From the NCBI GenBank assembly GCA_027972325.1, contig JAPMOS010000008.1, forward strand, positions 744,001-808,000: a stretch of DNA of 64,000 nt, in the 5' to 3' direction. Of this stretch, positions 56,165 through 64,000 are shown in pieces; within the stretch, counting starts at the first letter, position 1, and the number at the start of each line of letters is the position of its first letter. The stretch is from Paratrimastix pyriformis (lineage: Eukaryota > Preaxostyla > Paratrimastigidae). The notes below the pieces were generated by a model. It ran no database searches. It had not been told where the DNA came from and saw only the letters and a list, made by a program, of their open reading frames with translations. The position numbers and the translations under genes are program-made.

Positions 56165-59100
56165 ACGCACGCCCAGTGCCAGGAGCAGCTCGCCTCCTAC
56201 GAGGCCCACGAGCGAGTGGTGATTGTCCTCTCGGGGCTGCTCCACCGCGAGGGGGCCACGGGGGCCTTGACGCCCTACCTGCCCTTCATACTCGCGCACG
56301 CCTTGGCCATGCCCCACCGCCCGCTGCCCACCGTCAGCCTGTCTCCCTCCGACCCGGTCGTCTCGTCGGCGGGCTGGGCTGGCTCGCCTCCCCCGGCGGG
56401 TGCCCTTTCGGCGGATCCGATGGCGTCCGACCAGCAACAGCTACTGGCGGCAGGGCCCTCGGTGAGCGCCAGCCAGACCAACTTACTGCGTGCTCAGCGG
56501 TGGCTTCGCCTGGCCTGCGACGGCCTCGCGGCGGCCTGCCTGACCCTGGTGGGCGGCTCCCTGCCCAGGCCGGCCCGGCTCCTCGAGGGGACCGTCGCTG
56601 CCCGCGGAGGGGGTGGCCTCATGGGGTGGGTCGAAGCGGCCCTCGGGGCAGGCCCGGCCGCCCGAGCGGCTGCCCCGCTGGCCTTCCACTGGCTCGCCTG
56701 CTCCCAGGTCCGTCCCGTGCACTGCAAGACATCTCCTGTGATACCAGATCATGTGCGATGCTAGGAGGGACCTCTCCGCGCGATAGCCTGCATGCTGGCC
56801 GGAGCCCTGCGGCAGGCCCCCGCGGCGCAGCTGCAGGGAGCCTTGGTGGGGACCGTCCTCCGCTGGCTGGGCCATCCGCTGCGGTCCCTCCTCCGAGCCG
56901 ACCAGCTCCCCGATCGGGGCGCCCCCACGGCCTTCCACGACGGGGAGCAACGCGCCGCCTGCGCCATGAACACCATTCTCACGGTCCGCACAGGGAAAGC
57001 CCGCCTCTCAATGCTCTGTCACCCCAACAAGAACGCGTCATTCGCGGGGGCGAACAGAGTGCCGGGGCTGTAATATCGGGGGGGAGGGGGAGGGAGGGGG
57101 TTGTGGCGACGGACGCTTCCCGGTGGCGGGTTGGGGGCAGGGCGGTTTGTGATGCCATCGTCTGCACCGCTTGCATGTGCAGCCCATGGTCCGGGCGCTG
57201 CCTTTCGGCCAGCGCGCCCAAGCGGCCTCCTTCTTCTGGCTGGGCGTGGCCCTGCTCCACTCGGGCCAGGGTGGCCTCTACGGGGCCGCCCTCGGGCTCG
57301 TGGGGGCCTTCTTCGAGGACCCTCAGGGCGTGCCGTCACCTCAGGGCGACCCCGATATGCCTCCGGCCGCCTACTGGGCAGCCCTCATGGGGGCCTTTGG
57401 CCGACCTGACGTGCCCGAGACCGGGCGCGCCCCCCCGCAGTTTGGCGGCTCGCCGGCGGTGACAGGCGCCGAAGCAGCAACCCCGAGCTGGGGCTCCGTG
57501 CACAGGCACCCACAGCGCGCCCCGCCTTCTCCGCCCCAGACAGCGGGCAGTCGTGGCGCCCCTCCGGCCCCTGCGACTCACCCGGTCTTCTCCAAGCAGC
57601 AGCCCCCGCCGCCGTCCCCGATCCCCACCAAGCGCGGCTCGCGGCCCCCGCCACCCTTGCCGCCCACCACAGGGGTTGCCAGTGGGTCTCTTGCCTCGAT
57701 GGGGCCCCCACCCCAGCCCTTGCCGCCCCTCGGCAGCCCCAGCCCCCCGGTGGGAGCCCGGCCCAAGTCACCGACCCGCTTCAAGCGGGTGGCCACCGGC
57801 GACCCGTGGGGAAGCGGCGCCCCTTCAGGCGGCCCGACGGGCGGAGCGGGAAGCCCCCTGCTGGCGGCAACGGCCCAGGGGCCCGTCTGGATGGGTGCTG
57901 CCTCCTCGCGGGCGGGCGGGCGGCTCGGGCCCCTGGCCGCGGCCATGTTGGGCACCGCGCCCGGCATGGGCGCCTCCGCGGGCGCCCCGGAGGCGAAGCG
58001 CGGGCCTGATGGGGACAGCGAGGCCGCGTCCTTGGGCCGGGGCGGCTGGGAGGGCTTGCTGGGCCTTCTCGTGCCGGTCTGGTTGCGCCCCCTTCGGCAG
58101 GGAACCGACTCGGGTGGCCTTGAGGCTGCCGACTCGGCCTGACCTTGGACCATTGTATGGGCTGCTGGCGGGGGGTGCAGGCCCTGGTGCAGCTGGGCGA
58201 CGACCGGGCCCAGGTCGAGGGGCCCCTGAGCGGGCGCGCCACCGGCTTGCTGCTCCGCATCCTGGGCACGTGCCCCGACCCCGGTCCGCTTGGCCACGCC
58301 TCTGCCCACGCCTTGGCTCACTGAGCTGCCTGTCGGGCGGCGGCGCAGGTTTGGTGGATCCCACCGCGGTGGGTGCGGGCGCCCTTGACCGCGGGACTGC
58401 CCCGGAGGGTCAGACACCAACGAGCGGTGCGGCCCTGCTGGCCCTGATCTGCCTGCTGCCCAGCATCCTGGCCGACGACCGCGATGACCGAGCCCCCATC
58501 GACCAAGCCGTGCCCGTGGCCCCCACCCGACCGCGCGCCGTGTGGAAGCGGTGGGCCCGCCTGGCGGGCTTCGAGGGGCCGCTGCCGACGACCTGGCCGA
58601 CCCTGCCGGCCGCCGGAAAGGCAGCGGAACTCCCCGAGCTTGAATGGGAGGCCCTGGCACAGTGGATGTTCGCCGGCTTCATGCCCCGCCACGGCCTCGA
58701 GGCTGCAGGTCCGCCCGCCCCCGAACCACTCGCACGCTGGCCCCTGGTTTGGCGAGCTGGCGGCGTCATCTCTCTGGGCGTGACCTGGGCTCTGCGGGAT
58801 GGGGGTTGTGGCGTCCGGACAGCCCTCTCGGTGGTCCTGCTGCGCGGGGCATCGGCGCGCCACCAAGAGGCCCTCGGGTGGCTCTGGGCGGCCCTGTATG
58901 CCTCACCTGTGGGCGTCCAGGCTGCTCAGTGCACCCGCCCCATGGTCGAGGTCCGCCGCCACTCACGCCCGGCCGCCGCCGCCGCCGCCGCTCCCCCCCG
59001 CGCGCCCTTGTTCCCCGACTGACGCGCCCAACCTCGGGTCTCCCGGGTCCTGCACTTGCAGTATGTCAGCGGCTGCAGCCGGCCACTGTTCGAGCAGGGG

Positions 59101-60309
59101 AGAGCCCCCAGCTGGGCCCTGCTCGCCCTGCAGTCTGCGCTGGGGCGCCTGCTGCCCCACTTGGGGCCCTCCGCCGCCCCGAGCCCGGGACTGATCCCTC
59201 CGGGGGCTGCCTCGACCATCCCGCCCGCCGGGGCCACCACATCTCCCCGCCGCCGGCGCACGGGAACCCTGTCGCCCCGTCAACGGGGGGCCTCCTCTCC
59301 GCCCCCTGGCCCTGGCCTCAAAGCTGGCCTCCGGTCGGCCTCCTTCTGGGAAGCCCGGGTCCCGGCCGCCCTGCCCGGCAGTCCCGCCGCCGCCCTGCCG
59401 GCCCCCAAAGCCAAGCCGCCCCCTCCGCCACCGCCCGTGCCGGCGGCTTTCCTGGGCATCTCGGCCGGGAGCCACACCCAGCCCACGGCCCAGCCACCGC
59501 GCCGTCCCGCTCCTCCGGTCGGGCGGCGGGGTGGCCTCTCGGGCTGGGTGGGGCCGGCCGTGGGGCCTCCGGACAGCTTCTTCGATGACCTCGTCGCGGA
59601 CCCGTTCGCCTCGCCGCCCACGCCCCCGTTCCTGAGACCCGGCTCGCCCGGCCGCCTCGCCACGACCTCCCCCATGCCCAGCACTGCCTCCCTCCCGGGG
59701 CTGGGGGGGCCCGCCTCCGGCCCCACCAGCCCGCGCCCGCTGGGCCTCGTGCTGCCACCAGCCTCGGCCGACCAGCGAGGGGCTATGGATGGGTCAGGGT
59801 CGGTGGCTCCCTACCCGATGCGGCCCTTCTTCGAGAACATCCTGCAGGCCTGCCGGCTGGGCCAGGCCGACCCGGCCGCGGGGCTGGTCGTCTTCCCGAG
59901 CACGTCTGTCACCTGCGCCTGTCTCGGCCTTGCCGGTCACCCGGACCCGCCTTTGCCGGCCACCCGTGCTCACTCGCTTCTGTCGGCCCCCCACCCACCC
60001 GCGCCCACCCCCACAGACGGCTCCACGAGTGCCTGCAGGCCCTGGGCGACCACCTCCGCCAGATGCTTCTCCGCTCGACCGGCGCCCCATCCGCTCCCGC
60101 GGCACCGGCCGGCCTGCGCCTCGTGGGCCCGACGCCGCCCTGGCGCTCGCTGACGACTGGACCTCCGGCGGCCCTCTGGGAGCAGGGCACCTCGTCTGGG
60201 CCGCTGTCGATCGCCCTCTGCAGGCCGCCCCCTCCGGCCCCGGCCCCGGCGGCCCTCATCCCACAGCAGCCGCCCCAACCGACGGGCGCCTACACCCCGT
60301 TCGAGGCCT

Positions 60310-60345
<36 letters not shown>

Positions 60346-63081
60346 TCCAACAAGACCAGCAGCAGGTGCCCCGCGAGCCGTCCGATGTGGTGCTTGTGAC
60401 CCTCGCGGCAGCCACGCCCTCCCACCCGGCCCTGCCCGGCCTCGCCCTGCCCGACCCCTTCGAGGCGTCCCTCTCCCTCGCACCCCCTGCCGCTGCCCCT
60501 CCGAGCCCCACCCCCGCGGCGGTCCCCGAGCAGCCCGTCGGGTCGTCGCTGACCCCCGAGCGGACGGGGCCTGAGTCGCCGCACGCCCCCGACGACGGTG
60601 TGGCGCTGGAGCTGGGGCTGGGGGCGCGGCCGGGATCTGCGGCCAGCCTCGACCTGACGCCCACGCCCACCCCGCCCCTGGATCTGCCCCCATTCCGGCC
60701 GCCGCCTGCTGAGAGCCCTGCCACGGCCGCCCCCCCGCAGTCGCGTCCGGAGCCTCTCCTTGGCTCACAGCCCCACGGCGAGGAGGAGGAGGCACAGCCG
60801 CCTTTGGTCCCGCCGGGGCCCCCGAATGGCGGCCGAGCCCCCATCTCCGAGACCCCGCGGCCCCCGCAGCCAATCGGAGAGCGTCTCCCCGGCCCGAGCC
60901 TTGCCCACCGTGCGGCTCCGCCGGTGGCTCCCGACCCCGACCCCGCTCTCGAGAGAGGGCCGACAAACGCCCCCGCGTCATCACCGCTCCAGTCGGCCTC
61001 TGCGCCTGACGTCCTGACAGGCGCTGCTCCCGCTGCCTCGGATCGACCCCAGCCGGTACACGCCCCCCAACCTGCCCCCCAACCTGCCCCCCAACCTGCC
61101 CCCAACCTGCCCCCAACCTGCCCCCCAACCTGTCCCCTCTGGGGATTCCGCCCTCCCCACGGGGCCTTCGCCCTCGCACCCATCGTCGCCTGTGGAGCCC
61201 GAGTGGGGCGACGCCATCCTCCCCGCCGGAGAAAGCTTCGCCCTGCTGGGGGGCGTCGGCGAGTCTCTGCTGCTGGACCAATCCCTGGCTGGGCTCACCG
61301 TTCCGCCCACGGCCCCGGCGGGGGCTCCCTCTGGGCCGAGCGGGAGCGACACGGGGCTGGGCGACGCCCCGACCACTGCCCAGGGCGAGACCGCGGCGGT
61401 CAAGCCCCCGGTGGCCCCCGGTGGGACTCCGGCCCCCCCTCCAGGCGAGCCTCCTGCCCGGGCTGACGAGCCACCGCCCCAGTCCCAGGGGGTGCCTGCA
61501 CTGGGTCACAGCCGGTCGTTTGCCCAGACGACCGGCGGTGGCCCCAAGCCGGCCGAAGACGAGGCCGCCCCGCCGCCCCGGCCCAGCACCACACCGCCTC
61601 TCCTGCCTGCCCCTGGTCGTGCAGCACCGCCGCCGCCGCCCCGGCCATCCTCCCGGGCGCCCACCCTCCGACGGGAGCCACGCGATGCGATCCTGGCCCT
61701 CCGCCGTCAGCTGCACCAGGGCCGGCTGGTCCCGGGCCCGGCACAGACACCCCCCCAGCAGCCTCTGGGCCCCTGGGGGGGCGAGGTGCCCCTGGCCGCC
61801 CCATCCGCACCCGGGCCCCCCGAGGCAGCGGCGCCCCTCGAAGAGGACCCGCGCGCCCAGCAGGTCGCCCGACAGAGCGCCATGGCAGCCCTGCTGCCCC
61901 CCGTGCCCAGCATCCCGGTGGCTCCCAAGGCGGCCCCGGCGGGGATTGCGAGCGAGTCTGCCCTGGGGGCGCTACTGGCTTCGTACATCACGGCCCGCGA
62001 CCGCGCCGCTGCCCCGCCCACGAGCGCCGGCCCCGAGGATCCGCTTGGCGCTGCCCAATCCGCGCCGGCGACTCCCATCCTTGCGCCTGAGGCCGCAGGC
62101 GCCCCTCCGGCGCCACTGCCATCCCTTGGGCCGACCACTCCCGCGCCCCCCATGGGCCCCGCTGGGGCACCGACTGTGCCCGCGACAGCTCTCGGCGTCT
62201 TCCGTGGCCCATCGGCTGGCGCTGGGGCACCGGCATTGGCACCGGCGCCAGTTCCTCCAGCCCTCGCAACCCTTCCAGCCCTTCCAGCTCCCCCGGCCCT
62301 CCAGGCCCTCCCGGCCCTCCCGGCCCTCGCCTCGGCAGCCGGCCCGGTTCCAGTCTCTGGCGCTTTGCTCCAGGGCCCCGGCCCGCTTCTGGCAGGCCCC
62401 CGCAATAGCAACTCGCTGCTCTACCCGCTGGCCGTGCCGGCGCCCCTGGCCAGTGTCGACTCGCTCCGGCCCGCGATGCCGGCCCCCAGCCTGCTCGCCG
62501 TGGCGCAGCATCCACCGCCCCGCGGCGCGCCTTCGATCTCCCTGCCCCTGCCCCTGCCCCTGCCCCTGTCCCTGTCCCTGCCCCCGTCCCCGGACTCGGC
62601 TCCGACTCCCTCCTCGGACGCCCCGAGCCCTCTCGCCACGCCCAACCCATTGGGCAGCTACACCCCTCTTGCCCCGCTCCGCTTCACCCTGACCACCGAC
62701 GGGTTCCACGGGCCGCAGCCGCCCCCCACCCCGACTTCCGCAGCCGCCGCCTCCACGACCCTCCCATTTTCTCCATACGAACCCATCCCCGCACGACCAC
62801 CTCGTGGCTCGGGCCTCCCTCTCCCCACAGGGGGCAGTCAGCCGCACCCGGCCCCCCGGAGGCCGCCCTCGGGGTTGAGCATGGCCCTCCCATCCCTGCT
62901 GAGCTTCGAGTCCCGCGCCATGCACTCCCCACCACATGACCACAGGGGTCGCCCTTATGCCGCCGAAGAGCCTGCCCTGTCGCCATCTCGGCAGGGTCGC
63001 CTGCCCGCCCCTCCCGCTGCATCTTCCCCTCGACATCGGCACCACTCGCTTCTTCCAACATCACGCCGGGCCCTTAGATGA
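47184..63081 (+). CDS. unrecognised giant helical and Pro-rich protein, about 4,970 aa
   Basis: No family recognised. Exons 47184-47909, 47974-48026, 48120-48267, 48371-56092, 56177-56707, 56765-56983, 57183-58076, 58181-58283, 58349-58950, 59062-59903, 60017-63081. One exon is 7.7 kb. The first two thirds are Ala/Leu-rich helical segments resembling HEAT-like solenoid (PLREQLDLLAWAAQQLWVAG, PAELVSG-type hydrophobic helices, AAYWAALMGAFG) with poly-Gln tracts at 50265-50310, 51984-52031 and 52663-52688. The last quarter (from about 59200) is Pro/Ala/Ser low complexity. An acidic stretch lies at 50950-51030. In the last exon the frame moves by one at a 12-bp tandem repeat (61064-61137): two units are one C short, or an intron (donor near 61017 or 61048, acceptor near 61203) removes it. 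No catalytic motif or transmembrane segment seen. It may be a large scaffold, but that is inference only. Confidence 0.7.
51984..52031 (+). repeat. (CAG)n coding poly-glutamine tract
   Basis: Sixteen CAG codons in a row within the large exon of the 4,970-aa gene, flanked by GHN-type sequence and GPEGESPH. Almost pure CAG, so prone to length change. Confidence 0.95.
56121..56164 (+). repeat. C homopolymer in intron
   Basis: About 35-44 consecutive C immediately upstream of the acceptor of intron 56093-56176, forming its entire polypyrimidine tract. Similar tracts occur at 4539-4560, 16399-16435 and 27461-27480. Confidence 0.9.
61064..61137 (+). repeat. 12-bp tandem repeat at a frame change
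   Basis: Units of CCCCCCAACCTG, two of which have one C fewer. Upstream coding reads one frame and downstream coding reads another; restoring the two C would restore the frame exactly. Confidence 0.85.
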
Positions 63082-63196
63082 TTCTCGTGGGCGGCGGTTG
63101 TGTTGGAGGCTCGCGTGGGCGTTCTCCACCGAATGCGTACGGTTTCTCTTTGACAGTATTCATGTCTCCCACACCCTCGGCGAGGCTGCTATTCGG
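63082..63196. promoter_or_regulatory. short spacer and promoter of the last gene
   Basis: 115 bp between the giant gene stop and the next ATG, low GC with T-rich runs. It must act both as 3' UTR and as promoter. Confidence 0.45.
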
Positions 63197-64000
63197 ATGG
63201 AAAACCCTTTTTGTTGTGATGATGAAAAAAAGGGAAGCGAGAGTCAGCCTTCACGCAACGAATCCGGAAGTGGAAAGGTTCAGCAATCTTCAACTTCAAC
63301 GCCAGCGACTCGGTCGATCGATGATACCAATACACTCTTCTCGGAGTCTCTCTTCACGGAGGTCACAAAAGCGGCCACCTTGGAAGTTTGTCTGGCAGCC
63401 CTGAACCCGGCCCTCGCCAAGATCGAGGCCATGTTCCATGTCACCACCGAAGGGGCCCCGGTCCCGCCCCAGTTCCTCGAGCCGCTTGCCCGGCGGTGGT
63501 GCGCCATCTGCGGGCCCTGGGCAGGCGGAGTCCTCCACTTCTTGGTGGCCGACCCATCGCCGTTGGCTCCGGGTCAGGTGGGGCCCGTGAGCAGCTGCGT
63601 GGGGGCGCTTGATCGGATCTCGACCAAAGTCGGGGCCGCCTCGGGCCGGGTCTGCCTCTGCCTCTGCCTCTGCCTCTGCCTCTGCCTCTGTCTCTGCTCT
63701 GCCTCTGCCTCTGCGATCGACTGACCCGACTCGGGGGCTGCGGCTGGGCCGGCCGGCGCAGGGTTTGATGCCGCTGGTGCCCTCGTCGGCCTCCGCCTGG
63801 GTTGGCCTCTTCACCGAGGTCTACAAGCGCCGCGGTCAGCTGGAGGCGACCCTGAGGCCCACCCTGCAGGCCCGCCACCTGCCATCGCCCTTCGAGCCGC
63901 CCCTCTCGTGCCCTCCTTCAAGGCTGCCTCCCTCCTGACACGTCCCCTCCACTCCCGCTCGTTCCAGGCCGCCTACATCCGAGCCCTGGGCAGCGGGCTG
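63197..64000 (+). CDS. unrecognised gene, 5' part (continues past window)
   Basis: First exon 63197-63628 (144 codons) starts MENPFCCDDEKKGS and is Ser/Thr-rich and low-GC, then helical (TKAATLEVCLAALNPALAKI, PQFLEPLARRWCAICG). Intron 63629-63761 (GTCGGG...GCAG) leads to exon 63762 onward (GLMPLVPSSASAWVGLFTE). The next acceptor is near 63967, before a stretch that reads AAYIRALGSGL. The donor pairing with it is unclear; GTCTAC at 63823 fits by phase. No family recognised. The hydrophobic helical pattern resembles the neighbouring giant gene, but I see no shared motif. Confidence 0.6.
63651..63715 (+). repeat. (CTCTGC)n hexamer array in intron
   Basis: About ten hexamer units inside intron 63629-63761. 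Confidence 0.9.

Overview
The window is nuclear DNA of an intron-rich, extremely GC-rich eukaryote, most likely a free-living flagellated protist. The ciliary protein TTC29, FACT, SRP72, cap methyltransferase and USP47 genes show it is eukaryotic, and TTC29 implies motile cilia. I cannot place it to a lineage; a GC-rich excavate such as a Preaxostyla flagellate is only a guess. About 95 introns could be placed by reading frame. They are mostly 45-300 nt, end in YAG, and have an unusual 5' splice site, GTCCGY, in about half the cases.

Layout, left to right: 3' part of a CMTR1-type mRNA cap 2'-O-methyltransferase with a long Gln/Pro/acidic tail (+, to 3675); a 4339-residue protein with armadillo repeats at both ends and a coiled coil of about 2,350 residues between them (+, 3894-20630); a 2.2 kb low-GC spacer that may hide the 3' exons of a minus-strand gene; a USP47-like deubiquitinase (+, 22802-28385); a 1.2 kb repeat-rich spacer; a PX-domain protein (-, 29606-30888), divergent from SRP72 (+, 30895-34420) with 6 bp between their start codons; a prokaryotic-type phosphoribosyltransferase (-, 34630-35379); a CMSS1/Cms1-like ribosome-biogenesis protein (-, 35468-36917), divergent from an HMG-less SSRP1/Pob3 FACT subunit (+, 36957-39986); a BAAT-family alpha/beta hydrolase (-, 40434-43483); TTC29 (-, 43559-46840), divergent from an unrecognised protein of about 4,970 residues (+, 47184-63081); and the 5' end of another unrecognised gene (+, 63197 to window end).

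The genes are mostly housekeeping (mRNA capping, FACT chromatin, SRP, ubiquitin, ribosome biogenesis, membrane sorting) plus cilium and cytoskeleton. They are tightly packed, often in divergent pairs with very short shared promoters. There is no operon logic and no mobile element that I can support.

Three genome-level features stand out: the non-canonical GTCCGY donor class; a distinct simple repeat or minisatellite in nearly every longer intron, several of them in-frame and stop-free; and low GC at gene starts and ends against very high GC inside. Exon models were built by hand from splice phase and protein similarity. For seven complete genes the exon sums are exact multiples of three. The BAAT, TTC29 and 4,970-residue models each contain one unresolved frame conflict, given in their entries.
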